Part shown: in pieces, positions 42,621-55,226 of the stretch
Layout of the letters: the number at the start of each line of letters is the position of its first letter
How positions within the stretch are numbered: position 1 is the first letter of the stretch
From: Elymus sibiricus
Taxonomy: Eukaryota; Streptophyta; Magnoliopsida; Poales; Poaceae
Assembly (NCBI GenBank): GCA_039707655.1
Contig: CM077666.1
Coordinates: forward strand, 240,342,166 to 240,406,165
Reading direction: 5' to 3'
DNA: 64,000 nucleotides
Notes under the pieces: generated by a model
Told to the model about the DNA's origin: nothing
The model's input: the letters and a program-made list of their open reading frames with translations, nothing else
Database searches by the model: none
Made by a program: the position numbers and the translations under genes

Positions 42621-45488
42621 TGAAAGAACATGTGGTCCCCCCATGTTTGGTTTTGGTAATTGATGACAATCTCTATGGACTAATGGTTGCCATGAGTTAT
42701 ATTGAAGGGTTTGTCCATAGGCATTTCTTTAAGTCCATTTGTTGGTTTCAAGGAGATTATGTGATGACCAAGGTGTTATTCATGGAGTTATCCAAAGATT
42801 GGTCATGTAAGAGATGAGCCTATTACAAGCATGTCTTGAAGAAGAAGATTGTGTGAACATTCATGTGTACCTTCAAGACATCATCCTAATGAAGAGAGTG
42901 GAAAGATTCAAGGTTGATCAAGACTAAATATGAAGAGTGATTCAAGTTGATCAACACACAAGGCGTAGAAGATGTACCGAGTGGGATCAAGTGATCTCAC
43001 GGTATGGTAAGCATTGTCCATTATGCTTTGTGTACTAACCCATGTCCTATGCGAGAGTTCTATGTGGGGTTAGGTATGTTTCCATGGGTTTGCATCAGGA
43101 GGAAGATCTCATACAACCCATGGAGGATGACATCAAGTGGTGATCGTCATCAAGTTTGCGGTGTGCAAGTTCAAGAGGTGCATCACGAAGAGATCAAGTG
43201 CTTGAAGCTTGCTGTCCATTGTGGTGGCAATGGACTTGTGAAGATGTGCCGAAGAGTGGCTCACCCATAGTGGAGTATGGGGGGGCAATCAACTAGTCTT
43301 CATCGAGCCAACGCAATCAAGAAAGGTGGTCCAACTTGAGGGAGTCAAGATCGTCATCATCTAGCTCTATGTGCAAGGCAAAGGTTTGCCCTTGATAGGT
43401 TTTCTATTTTACCGGTCTCATGGTGGTAGTTGGGAGACCGGGTTATAGGATTGATTGCCGTACTATCAAGGGGGGCTCTCAAGTGAGTAGCTTGATCGTA
43501 TCGTTCGTAGAGAGCTCAAACCATTGCATCCTTGTATCATATTTCTTGGTTCTTGTTTGGTGTTTCTCTTTGTGAGTTTTAGAGCTTTTGGTCATCTTCA
43601 TGACAAGCTCGAGTGGAGTTCATGTGCATCTTCTATGATGTTTTCGATGTTGGAGTGTTTGCCGGTTCTTCATTCATAGAGGTTTCACATCTCTATATCA
43701 TTGGCATTTTGTCTACTGCCTCTTCTTACTATAACCAGTCACTGTTTGGATAGTACTCGTCGTCGTCTATCCAACAAGCTTGAGTTTGCTCTTTTCGGAG
43801 CTCATTTGCAGAAGTTATGGCAGTTCTGGCTTTATTGTATCCTCTGTTTTTTGTGCAGTGTTCCTGAAGGCCCCAAGCGGTAGTACCGCTCTCCAGAACG
43901 GTAGTACCGCTTGTAAGCGGCAGTACCGCGGCCTTGTGCCGCGCATAGTACCGCTGCTTCTGGGGATGCGATTTTTCGTGTCGGGTTGCGCGGCAGTGGA
44001 ACGATAGTACGAGCGGTAGTACTGCTTGTAAGCGGTAGTACCGCCCGTGCACTACCGCTCCACTTTCGCTCCACTCCAGGATCCTGCGCGCTCCCAGCGG
44101 TTGTAGAGCGGCAGTGGGTGTGCGGCACTACCGCCTGTAAGCGGTAGTACCGCTCCTTCGAGCGATAGTACCGCTGGTGCGGCTCTGCCTCACCCCACCT
44201 GTCCTGCTCTGCCTCCTTAGGGCCCTGAGCTGCAACCCCACCGGTAGTACCACTGGGGGGAGCGGTAGTACCGCTCCGGCGGCACTACCGGCTCTTGGTC
44301 TCGCACCTTTGCACTGCTCTCTGTGCACTACCGCCCGGGCGGTAGTACCGCTCTGTGGAGCGGTAGTACCGCTCTGTGCGGGCTGAGAGCAAGGTAAGGG
44401 TTGGATTTTTCCCCTCCTGTAAAAGGGGCTCTTCTTCCCCCTTGAACCTTATCCCTTCTAGCTCGTGTTTGCCCCCCATTGTTGACCTTCTTCGAGCTTG
44501 CTATCTCTCAATCCCTCCAATGATTCTTGCTAGTTCTTGAGGGAAAAGAGAGAGGAGATCTAGATCTACGTTTCCACCAATCACTTTCTCCTCTATGTGA
44601 GGGGAACCCCTTGGATCTAGATCTTGGAGTTCTTGGTGTTCTCCTTCTTGTTCTTCCTCTCATATTCCTCCATAGCTTTCGTTGCTTTGGTGGGATTTGA
44701 GAGTGAGGGACTTGGGCACTCCGTGTGCCCTTGCCATTGCATTTGGTGCATCGGTTTGAGTTCTCCATGGTGATACGTGGAAGTGAAGTTTGAGAAGCTT
44801 TTTACTCTTGGGTGCTTGGTACCCTAGAGCTTGTTCCTCTTGGGTGCTTGGGCGCCCTAGACGGTTGGTAGTGCCTCGGAGCTCAATCATTGTGGTGTAA
44901 AGCTCCAGGCAAGCGTCGGTGTCTCCAATTAGGTTGTGGAGATCGCCCCGAGCAATTTGACGGGTACCGGTGACCGCCCCCAAGGGTTGCCAAAGTGTAC
45001 TGGTTCGGTGACCGCCCCCAAGGGTTGCCATTTGTACGGGTTCGGTGTCCGCCCTCAAGGGTCCCTTAGTGGAATCACGGCATCTTGCATTGTGCGAGGG
45101 CGTGAGGAGATTACGGTGGCCCTAGTGGCTTCTTGGGGAGCATTGTGCCTCCACACCGCTCCAAACGGAGATTAGCATCCGCAAGGGTGTGAACTTCGGG
45201 ATACATCGTCGTCTCCGCGTGCCTCGGTTATCTCTTACCCGAGCCCTTTACTTATGCACTTTACTTTGTGATAGCCATAGTGTTTCTTGTTATATATCTT
45301 GCTATCACTTAGTTGTTTATCTTGCTTAGCATAAGTTGTTGGCGCACTTAGATGAGCCTAGTTGTTGTAGGTTTTGTGCTTGACAAATTAATCGCTAGGT
45401 TTATTCCGCATTTGTTCAAGCCTAAACCGTAATTATTTTAAAGCGCCTATTCACCCCCCCCCCTCTAGGCGACATCCACGATCTTTCA
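42621..45488 (+). mobile_element. Element I: 2.9-kb LTR-like element, TSD cccgt
   Basis: Starts TGAAAGA and ends TCTTTCA, a 7-bp terminal inverted repeat with TG and CA. TSD cccgt at 42616-42620 and 45489-45493. No retroelement coding domain, primer site or internal LTR pair is found, so it is most likely a solo LTR of an unusually long-LTR family, or a non-autonomous element. A TATA-like tgtaaaag lies at 44419-44426. Short ORFs inside show no known motif. Confidence 0.85.
43877..44372 (+). repeat. Near-palindrome array GCGGTAGTACCGC in element I
   Basis: About twelve copies or close variants of gcggtagtaccgc (6-bp arms GCGGTA/TACCGC around one base), nearly all in the same orientation. The array ends about 45 bp upstream of the TATA-like site. 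The same 13-mer clusters in the unrelated F LTRs. Confidence 0.9.
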
Positions 45489-45663
45489 CCCGTGTTGGGT
45501 GCAAGTATTTGCTTCGTGTGTGTGCAGGTACCGTGTATCTTGTCTGTGTGGTGTCTTCTACTGGTTCGATAACCTTAGTTCTTAACTGGGGGAAATACTA
45601 TCTGCTACTATACTACATCACCCTTCCTCTTCGGGGAAATCCCAACACCTATGACAAGTAGCA
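45489..45663 (+). mobile_element. Solo LTR H, segment 3 of 3
   Basis: Final part of H after element I, with cttcctcttcggggaaatcc near the end and terminal TAGCA at 45663. TSD gcagt follows at 45664-45668. Confidence 0.85.
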
Positions 45664-45668
45664 GCAGT

Positions 45669-46192
45669 CCCGTCTAAATCGTGTACACGTACGTACAGCC
45701 AAGCTGCAAAAAATACGGCCACGTACGTACATACGGGCGGGGTCTCAAACACGTACTCACGCATACGTATGGCTAGGGCTCGTGTACATGGAGAGGTAAT
45801 GTGGCAGAGGCAGCGGACGGCAGCAACGGCATCCTGTTCATCGGCAGCCAACCGGTTGGGTCGGAATGGAGGAAACAGCGTCATGTTCATCGGGAGCCAA
45901 CCGACTGGGTCAGAATGCGTCATGTTCATCAGGAGCCAACCGGCTTGGATGGAACAGCCAAAACAGGGTCTTATTCATTGACCCCCCCCCACCGGTTAGG
46001 GGTGTGGCGTACCGCAAAACGGACGAAACGGACTTATGTTCAACGCCTACGGTCAAAACGGGGCCTGTTCATCGGGAGGGGTCTGGCGTACCGCAAAACG
46101 GACTTCTGTTCAACCGCCTACGGTCGAAACAAGGCCATGTTGATTGGGAGGGGTCTGGCGTATCGCAAAATGGAGGAAACGGGCTACTGTTC
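45669..46192 (+). mobile_element. CACTA-type transposon, subterminal region (part 1)
   Basis: tgttcatc-type motifs with gccaaccgg recur every 30-60 bp (45835, 45884, 45923, 46037, 46066 and on). After J is removed the same pattern continues at 49858, and the element terminates at 50768. Dense short subterminal repeats are typical of plant CACTA elements. No transposase is visible in the window. Confidence 0.65.
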
Positions 46193-49100
46193 TGTAACGA
46201 CCCGGTTTCGAAAAAGGATCCAAGTCTCTGTGCTTAAGTGCCATCCCTGGATCGGTATGCTAGCACACACAGTACTCGATGAAATAACAGAAAATCACAT
46301 GTATAACATAACGTAAATACTATTACCTTAATCCATACAGTGGAAATAACATCAAAGGTTGTGGAGTCCCATCAACACCAACGGCAAAGTTGAGTGTAGA
46401 CAACGTAACCCTATCGTATCACTTACTCGTCGTATAATTCCTGCAACATGAGACGTTGCAACCATGTAGGTCAGTACGTTGAATGTACTGGCAAGTCACA
46501 CCATAAGAGATGTATAAATGTCCCACTTCTACATGCAATATGGCTGGTGGAAGGCTCTAAGTTTAATTTACATAAAGCTGATTTTTCCCTATCATCAAAA
46601 GAATATCAAATTATTACTACAAAGCTTATCATAATATGATTGAGATGGTTTCTCCACTCAATGTATACCCAAGTTTATTAAAACCCATTAAATTGGTTAA
46701 ATGTGATGAGATCGCTCAAATTCCCAATTCTAGATGCTCAAATTGTCCATAACCGGGGACACGGCTAATCGATTAGTTTGACACTCTGCAGAGGTTTGCA
46801 CACTTTTCCCCACAAGAATCGATCCCTCCTTTTTCGTCCTCGCACTACATGGTGTTTGAGAACAGGATGACCGAAACATGGTCTTTCAAAGAGTTTCCCT
46901 AACTATTGCCAGTGCCCATCCAACCCTACCGTTCGTCTACATCTCGTAGCACTGGTCCAGTCAGAGTCACAACTAAGATCGACCAAGCCAGAGCCCATAT
47001 TGACTTGTGGCTGCGCAGGTAAGCTTCTAGTCATGCCTGGGTGGCATTCCATAGGGTGATCTCACGGGTCCTCCGGGATCCCCTTGGGCAAGCACTGGTT
47101 ACTCCAGGTGCCCAGGCTAGTCCACCGGTTACTCCAGGGTGCCCCTACCAATCCACCCAGATGTGTGTTAATGTTGCCACCTTAAGGTTACCCAAAATTA
47201 TTATATCTCTCGCAACTTGCATGAATCACACATACCAATCCCCGTCTACAAAAGCATAGCAAAACTCCTACAACGTTGGCGACAATGGAGTAAAGGCTCA
47301 GACCTACCTCAATGAACTACTGGGTTTATAATAATATAGCCAATTTATATATTCATGCAATCCTACATCAAAAGGACTAAATGCATATAGAAAATATAGG
47401 TATTAAAGGGGCATGATCAAGATGTAACTTGCCTTGTACTGTTGATGAAGATTCTTCGCACTCAAAATCGTGATAGTTCTACTCGTCACACTCCGATCAA
47501 TCTATCGTAAGCAAGCAATTATAACCACACATAAGAAATCACTCAAAGATAAAAAAGAAACCAAATAAAAGACTCACGAAACTCCAAAAGAATCACATAA
47601 AGTTTTCTGGACAGAAACATATTCTTAACAGAAGAAAACATTATAAAACTTTAGTTTAACAGAAAGTATTTGCTGTTAGTTTTAATTATCAAAAAGAATC
47701 AACTAAAAAGGTTTTATAATGCAAAAGTTATGGCCTAATTAAGATAGATCTCAAATCTGATCAGATTCAAAAAAAAAAATATTAGTCCACTGGTTAGATC
47801 TAACATATAGAAATCAGTAGCAAAAAGAATTAATCAAAAACCTATTTTTAATTAAAAGTTATTAGCAATTTAGGGTTTAAAGCAAATTTGGTCAAATTCA
47901 AATTAAAAAAAAATCAAAAATATTTTTAGTTTTGTTCTCTGGATAGATGGGATTTTTGTGAAACCGTAGGAAAAAAGAATCACTAAATTTGGATCTATAA
48001 GTTTCAAGATATGCTAAAAAAATCTGAAAAGAATCTGAAGTTGAAAACGTTATGTTTCGGCCAACCGTGGCAGAGGTGCCACGCGGCCGGTTCTGAGTGG
48101 CCGGAAGCTGTGCGCTGCGGAAGTAATCGGCGGACGGCCGAAGATTAAGTGATTCAGCGGCTACGTTAGCAGGGTGAACACGTGCCGCGCTGTGATTGGC
48201 TAGAAACCGTTCGCTGCGGATGTTAACCGACGGACGGCCGAGCTTTAGTGCATACCGGTTTGGAGAAAAAAATGAATCTAATCTAATCTACACCCTAGAT
48301 CACATATCGAACGGACGGGGTGCAGCGGCGGCATACCGCGTTGTCAGCGATGAGGAAACGACGGCGATGGCTCGGGCGTCGGTGGTGGAGGCCCCTCCGG
48401 TGGTCGTTGGCGAGGATGGATGGCACGGGTGGATGCGGAGTGGAGCGGCACGTCCGGTGGCGATGTCGTCGAAGCTCAGGGACGTCTAGGGCGAGCGGGG
48501 CGTTGAGGCGAAGTCTCGGGTGAGCTACGGCTCGGTGAGGTTCGGCCGACCTCGAACCCGAAGCTGTGGTGGTGAAGAGGAATCAAAAGCATGTCAAAAG
48601 GATGCGTGACAGTGAGACAAGATGATGTACCAAAATAGGAGTCTCAGGTTGGCTCACCGGCGTGGGAATCGGTGGCGAAAGAACTTCGGCTCCGGCAAGA
48701 TTGGAAGCGCTTGTGCGTACTCTCGAGGGGGTTTTGCGTGTTGGGAGTAGGGGGAATTGAACGAGCGAGCCACGGGGTATTTATAGGACAAAGTCTTGGA
48801 GGAGGGGGCGAGCGCTCGGGATAGAATCCCGAGGTTGAACGGCGGCCGTGGTGTCGTGCGCGAGCCGGATTCGGCGCACGACTTGCGGAGGAGGAAGAAG
48901 GCGTGGGGTCCGCCTGTCAGTGGGAGCGAGAGGCGAGCGAGGGGAGCGGGCGGCCGAGCGATAGCGCTTCGGCGCTGGAAGTGAGGTCTTGGGCCAAAAG
49001 GCTAGCTGGGCCGGTCGGGTTGCGCCGGCCTGGCGCTGGATTTCTTTTTTTTTAATAGAGAACACAGTGCTTGCAAAAATAACTCAAACTAATTTGAAAT

Positions 49101-49857
49101 AACTTGAAAATTTTCACATAAATACTAGGGATCATATAGGTCCCTGCGAACTATTTATTATGCCAAAGTAAAGTATATAAATTCTTTTTAAAAATTCCAG
49201 AAGTAATCTGGTGCTCAAAATCATGACTTTTTTGAAAATACCAAATGGCTCCAAAATAATTTCCCACTATTTCCCTCATGCTCATTTATTCTTTTTTAGG
49301 AGAAAAATAATTTGTATAAAAACCCAATAAAGCAATATTCAATGAATTCAAGAAATAGATATGCAAATGATTTCAAAAAAAATTCAAATAACTTTATGTG
49401 GGTTTCATAATTCATTTTCCATATGTTCTTTCTGGTATTTGAAGGAGTCATATTTCCTTCTCTCTTTATTCTATTTGAATAAATGGAAATGAGTTTGAAA
49501 CTCAAAATGGAAAACTCTCTAAAAGTGATTCAAATAAATTTTGAAGGTGGTCCTCGTCAGTTCCCACTCTATTTCATATATTTTGAAGAAGCCGTGTTAT
49601 CTTCCCTCATGAAAATCCTTGAGTGGCATAAAGTTTCTGAGTTTGAGTTATTTTCAAATGGAATTCAAATTTTAAATTTTTGGATTCCATGGGAACCAAA
49701 AGCAAGAATGAAAGTTTGGGAAAGTCCTTTTATTCCCTCTCATTTAACTTTCAAAAAGTTTTCAAATTCCACTCAATTTCACACAACAAATCACACAAGC
49801 AATCATTATTACTTAATTAATATAACATTCCAAAATTTAGAATTCTGGGATGTTACA
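46193..49857 (-). mobile_element. Element J: 3.7-kb LTR-like element, TSD tgttc
   Basis: Ends TGTAAC and GTTACA; TSD tgttc at 46188-46192 and 49858-49862. A minus-strand TATA box (CCTATAAATA, plus about 48778-48787) sits in a GC-rich middle part (48060-49040) between AT-rich flanks. No gag, pol or primer site. It may be a solo LTR or a large non-autonomous element. ORFs such as 48196-48489 and 49483-50109 have no recognisable motif and the latter runs past the element end, so I do not call genes. Confidence 0.8.
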
Positions 49858-49862
49858 TGTTC

Positions 49863-50768
49863 ATCCACCATCAACTTCTTCCTCTACCGCGCGCGTCCAC
49901 GGGTTATTGTTCATCCACCTCCAACTGCCTATGGCCTCCACGGGGTCCTGTTCATCCACCCCCCAACCGGCTGGGATGTGGCGTACCGCAGCACGGCCTC
50001 CTCTAGGTCATGTTCATCCAACGCCAACCTCCTAGATGGTCAGGGTCCTGTTCATCCAACCCCCACTGGCTGGGGTGGGGCGTACGAGCGGGCAGTAGCA
50101 ACCGGCTAGGTCAAATCACCACGTCTCACTCAAGGGGCTCGATCGATGCAAGTCTCGACTCCATCTACGTATCGCGCGCGCAGCAGCAACGGGCACTGTT
50201 CATCGAGAGGCAACCAACCGGCTAGGTCAACTCACGTCTCGCGCGGAGGCTCGATGCAACGCATCGATCGATCGGCTTCAGTAAGCAGCAGCGAAGGGAT
50301 CGATCGCTCGAGTTCAGTTAGCAGCGAAGGGATCGATCGCTCGTGTTCAGTATGTAGTGCGAGGGATCAATCGATCGCTCGGGTTTTGTAAGCGGACACC
50401 TCGCTCGGGTTTGGTTAGCGAAGGGCTCGCACATGCGCGCGTATGTGAGAAACGCACAAACGACTGCATCACTCGGGCCTGACCACCCACCGTATACCGG
50501 GAACTCCCCGAAAATTTCCTCGCACTCACTTCTACCACGATTTTTTACGTCATGAACTGCCAAAGAATGTCATGCAGGTGCGCCTCTGGCCCGCCCAAGA
50601 TGAAATGCCCATTTTCAGCCATAATTTTTGGCCATAGAAGTAGGAGCCCACCACATCTATGATGATAGATGTTTTTGTCACAATTATCGTCATGGAAGTG
50701 TCACATCCATGACAGAAAAAGTTTTCGTTCAGGCCATAATGTCACGGAAGTGTCTTTTTTTTGTAGTG
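49863..50768 (+). mobile_element. CACTA-type transposon, right end (part 2)
   Basis: Continues part 1 after J. Further tgttcatcca motifs (49858, 49908, 49949, 50009, 50050), then a terminal part with cacttccatgac/cacttccgtgac motifs. It ends ttttttttgtagtg at 50768, the reverse complement of a CACTACAAAA terminus. Confidence 0.75.
50255..50390. repeat. Short tandem repeats gcgaagggatcgatcgctcg
   Basis: Three to four imperfect copies of an approximately 33-bp unit with gcgaagggatcgatcgctcg followed by a gttcagt variant. The atcgatcgat core is palindromic. Repeated at 53547-53682 in the duplicate. Confidence 0.75.
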
Positions 50769-50807
50769 AGATCTCGGGGCACTTGAGCTCTCGAGAGGCT
50801 TTGGCGA

Positions 50808-53800
50808 AGAAAACACTCAAAGATCAAAAAGAAACCAAATAAAAGACTCACGAAACTCCAAAAGAATCACATAAAGTTTTCTGGACAGAAACATATTCTT
50901 AACAGAAGAAAACATTATAAAACTTTAGTTTAACAGAAAGTATTTGCTATTAGTTTTAATTATCAAAAAGAATCAACTAAAAAGGTTTTATAATGCAAAA
51001 GTTATGGCCTAATTAAGATAGATCTCAAATTTGATCAGATTCAAAAAAATATATATATAAACAAAATTATTTTTATTAGTCCACTGGTTAGATCTAACAT
51101 ATAGAAATCAGTAGCAAAAAGAATTAATCAAAAACCTATTTTTAATTAAAAGTTATTAGCAATTTAGGGTTTAAAGCAAATTTGGTCAAATTCAAATTAA
51201 AAAAAATTCAAAAATATTTTTAGTTTTGTTCTCTGGATAGATGGGATTTTTGTGAAACCGTAGGAAAAAGAATCACTAAATTTGGATCTATAATTTTAAA
51301 GATATGCTAAAAAAATCTGAAAAGAATCTGAAGTTGAAAACGTTATGTTTCGGCCAACCGTGGCAGAGGTGCCACGCGGCCGATTCTGAGTGGCCGGAAG
51401 TTGTGCGCTGCGGAAGTAATCGGCGGATGGCCGAAGATTAAGTGATTCAGCGGCTACGTTAGCAGGGTGAAAACGTGCCGCGCTGTGATTGGCTAGAAAC
51501 CGTTCGCTGCGGATGTTAACCGACGGACGGCCGAGCTTTAGTGCATACCGGTTTGGAGAAAAAAATGAATCTAATCTAATCTACACCCTAGATCACAGAT
51601 CGAACGGACGGGGTGCAGCGGCGGCTTACCGCGTTGTCAGCGATGAGGAAACGACGGCGATGGCTCGGGCGTCGGTGGTGGAGGCCCCTCCGGTGGTCGT
51701 TGGCGAGGATGGATGGCACGGGTGGATGCGGAGTGGAGCGGCGCGTCCGGTGGCGATGTCGTCGAAGCTCAGGGACATCTAGGGCGAGCGGGGCGTTGAG
51801 GCGAAGTCTCGGGTGAGCTACGGCTCGGTGAGGTTCGGCCGACCTCGAACCCGAAGCTGTGGTGGTGAAGAGGAATCAAAATCATGTCAAAAGGATGCGT
51901 GACAGTGAGACAAGATGATGTACCAAAATAGGAGTCTCAGGTTGGCTCACCGGCGTGGGAATCGGCGGCGAAAGAACTTCGGCTCCGGCGAGATTGGAAG
52001 CGCTCGTGCGTACTCTCGAGGGGGTTTTGGGTGTTGGGAGTAGGGGGAATCGAACGAGCGAGCCACGGGGTATTTATAGGACAAAGTCTTGGAGGAGGGG
52101 GCGAGCGCTCGGGATAGAATCCCGAGGTTGAACGGCGGCCGTGGTGTCGTGCGCGTGCCGGATTCGGCGCGCGACTTGCGGAGGAGGAAGAAGGCGTGGG
52201 GTCCGCCTGTCAGTGGGAGTAAGAGGCGAGCGAGGGGAGCGGGCGGCCGAGCGATAGCGCTTCGGCGCTGGAAGTGAGGTCTTGGGCCAAAAGGCTGGCT
52301 GGGCCGGTCGGGTTGCGCCGGCCTGGCGCTGGATTTCTTTTTTTTAACAAAGAACACAGTGCTTGCAAAAATAACTCAAACTAATTTGAAACAACTTGAA
52401 AATTTTCACATAAATACTAGGGATCATATAGGTCCCTGCGAACTATTTATTATGCCAAAGTAAAGTATATAAATTCTTTTTAAAAATTCCAGAAGTAATC
52501 TGGTGCTCAAAATCATGACTTTTTTGAAAATACCAAATGGCTCCAAAATAATTTCCCACTATTTCCCTCATGCTCATTTATTCTTTTTTAGGAGAAAAAT
52601 AATTTGTATAAAAACCCAATAAAGCAATATTCAATGAATTCAAGAAATAGCTATGCAAATGATTTCAAATATTTTTCAAATAACTTTATGTGGGTTTCAT
52701 AATTCATTTTCCATATTTTCTTTCTGGTATTTGAAGGAGTCATATTTCCTTCTCTCTTTATTCTATTTGAATAAATGGAAATGAGTTTGAAACTCAAAAT
52801 GGAAAACTCTCTAAAGGTGATTCAAATAAATTTTGAAGGTGGTCCTCGTCAGTTCCCACTCTATTTCATATATTTTGAAGAAGTCGTGTTATCTTCCCTC
52901 ATGAAAATCCTTGAGTGGCATAAAGTTTCTGAGTTTGAGTTATTTTCAAATGGAATTCAAATTTTAAATTTTTGGATTCCATGGGAACCAAAAGCAAGAA
53001 TGAAAGTTTGGGAAAGTCCTTTTATTCCCTCTCATTTAACTTTCAAAAAGTTTTCAAATTCCACTCAATTTCACACAACAAATCACACAAGCAATCATTA
53101 TTACTTAATTAATATAACATTCCAAAATTTAGAATTCTGGGATGTTACATGTTCATCCACCATCAACTTCTTCCTCTACAGCGCGCGTCCACGGGCTATT
53201 GTTCATCCACCGCCAACTGCCTACGGCCTCCACGGGGTCCTGTTCATCCACGCCCCAACCGGCTGGGATGTGGCGTACCGTGGCACGGCCTCCTCTAGGT
53301 CATGTTCATCCAACGCCAACCTCCTAGATGGTCAGGGTCCTGTTCATCCAACCCCCACTGGCTGGGGTGGGGCGTACGAGCGGGCGGTAGCAACCGGCTA
53401 GGTCAAATCACCACGTCTCACTCAAGGGGCTCGATCGATGCAAGTCTCGACTCCATCTACGTATCGCGCGCGCAGCAGCAACGGGCACTGTTCATTGAGA
53501 GGCAACCAACCGGCTAGGTCAACTCACGTCTCGCGCGGAGGCTCGATGCAACGCATCGATCGGTCGGTTTCAGTAAGCAGCAGCGAAGGGATTGATCGCT
53601 CGAGTTCAGTTAGCAGCGAAGGGATCGATCGCTCGTGTTCAGTATGTAGTGTGAGGGATCAATCGATCGCTCGGATTTTGTAAGCGGACACCTCGCTCGG
53701 GTTTAGTTAGCGAAGGGCTCGCACATGCGCGCGTATGTGAGAAACGCACAAACGACTGCATCACTCGGGCCTGACCACCCACCGTATACCGGGAACTCCC

Positions 53801-54099
53801 CGAAAATTTCCTCGCACTCACTTCTACCACGATTTTTTACATCATGAACAGCCAAAGAATGTCATGCAGGTGCGCCTCTGGCCCGCCCAAGATGAAATGC
53901 CCATTTTCAGCCATAATTTTTTGTCATAGAAGTAGGAGCCCACCACATCTATGATGATAGATGTTTTTGTCACAATTATCGTCATGGAAGTGTCACATCC
54001 ATGACAGAAAAAGTTTTCGTTCAGGCCATAATGTCACGGAAGTGTCTTTTTTTTGTAGTGAGATCTCGGGGCACTTGAGCTCTCGAGAGGCTTTGGCGA
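50808..54099. repeat. Tandem segmental duplication, copy 2 (3.29 kb)
   Basis: Begins inside J-like sequence at aaaacactcaaagat right after ggcga and reproduces J's end (53149), the tgttc TSD, the CACTA end (54060) and the 39-bp flank to ggcga (54099). Sequence then diverges (taaagcaggg). The left end of J is not repeated. Confidence 0.93.
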
Positions 54100-54742
54100 T
54101 AAAGCAGGGAATGGGAGCGTAGGTGAAATCGATTTACCGTTTCCTTTTTTATAGATCGGTAAAAGACCAAGGGTAGCCACGCCTCGCAGTAAAAATCACC
54201 AGTCCCCGATACATCGTGCAGTATATGCGCGCGAGGATTAAGGCGTTCTTGTTGATGATGTCACTGGAAATCCAGAGCACGATCTCCTTATTGACAGGAC
54301 GTGCCAATAGAAACGGCCTTGGGCCATGATACACCCAGTAATGACTACTGACGAGATGGCTCAGCTCTGCCATAAGTGATGACATTTTGGTTCTCGACCA
54401 AAAAAGTTGTTAGGGTTTGACCCAGTCATCCTACCGATCCAACATGGCAAACCTTCGTGGCTAAGCTAAAGGAAACTCCGGCTCCGTTAAAAAATAAGTG
54501 ATGCCGAAAAGGGCCTTGTTAAAAGATGTCCCTTATTTACATGCGGTAAATTGTAACATAAAACACATGCCTACAATCAAAGAAAAGGCCAAGAAGACCT
54601 CGGATCTAATTATATCAACGGATTCAGGGGCTGACGTGGAAGATGGAACTCACCTACGAATCGAAAGATTGAAGTAATGAAGCTGTCCCAGGAAGGAGCC
54701 AAATGTCCTCGGCTTGAAGACTAGTTCAGGGGCTACAGACGG
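54100..54742 (+). mobile_element. Element K: 3' internal end of a Ty3/gypsy element
   Basis: Non-coding sequence ending in a polypurine-like ttcaggggctacagacgg directly before the LTR at 54743. Its left part is missing and adjoins the duplication. No conserved domain is readable. Confidence 0.6.
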
Positions 54743-55226
54743 TGTCCTGGATTAGAGGGTGCACACCATGTCGGCCTGCCGTTCATGGGTCGGGCCGAGG
54801 ACCCACCAACAATGAAGGATGGGCCACGAATGCCCTAGCCCTCGGCGTAATCAAGATGGAGTTATCCGAAGACTTGGCGTACACTTCAAGGCATATTTCA
54901 ATGATCAGCATGTTTATCCCTAGATTGTGGCCGACCATGTCACACCCTAGATACCCCCGGTGCTTATAAGTCGAGGGGTTTAGTCTGTAGAGGCACGATT
55001 TCAAGGTTTTAGAGGTTAGAACTCATTCATACGATCTCGAGGTAGATCATACTGTACTTTGTACCCCATCCACAATCAATATAATAAGAGCATGACGTAG
55101 GGTTTTACCTTTTCGAGAGGGCCCAAACCTGGGTAAATATCGTGTCCCTATTCTTCCTGTTACCATCTTGCATAGATCACCAGCTATGGACCCCCTACCC
55201 AAGATCCGCCGATTTTAGCACCGACA
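54743..55226 (+). repeat. Element K, 3' LTR
   Basis: 484 bp, starts TGTCCTGGATTAGAGG and ends CACCGACA. It contains gacgtagggttttacct and the cccaaacctgggtaaatatcgtgtccc segment, typical of abundant Triticeae gypsy LTRs. No TSD partner is visible because the left side is lost. Confidence 0.75.

Larger units (their letters stand above)
47534..50807. repeat. Tandem segmental duplication, copy 1 (3.27 kb)
   Basis: Spans the right two thirds of J, the CACTA end and 39 bp of flank beyond the CACTA terminus. It repeats at 50808-54099 with roughly 1-2% differences by eye, including an extra atatatataaac-type stretch in copy 2. Confidence 0.93.

Noticed and set aside
43877..44372. CRISPR-like array in element I
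   Set aside because: Spacing is irregular, the units are near-palindromes of 13 bp, and the genome is eukaryotic.
45801..46316. 171-codon ORF over the CACTA repeats
   Set aside because: It runs into element J and consists of translated subterminal repeats.
48196..48489. 97-codon ORF in J, repeated at 51489
   Set aside because: No motif; antisense to the J promoter; conservation between copies reflects the recent duplication.
49483..50109. 208-codon ORF, also at 52775-53401
   Set aside because: It crosses the J/CACTA boundary, so it cannot be a native gene, and it is duplicated only because the segment is duplicated.
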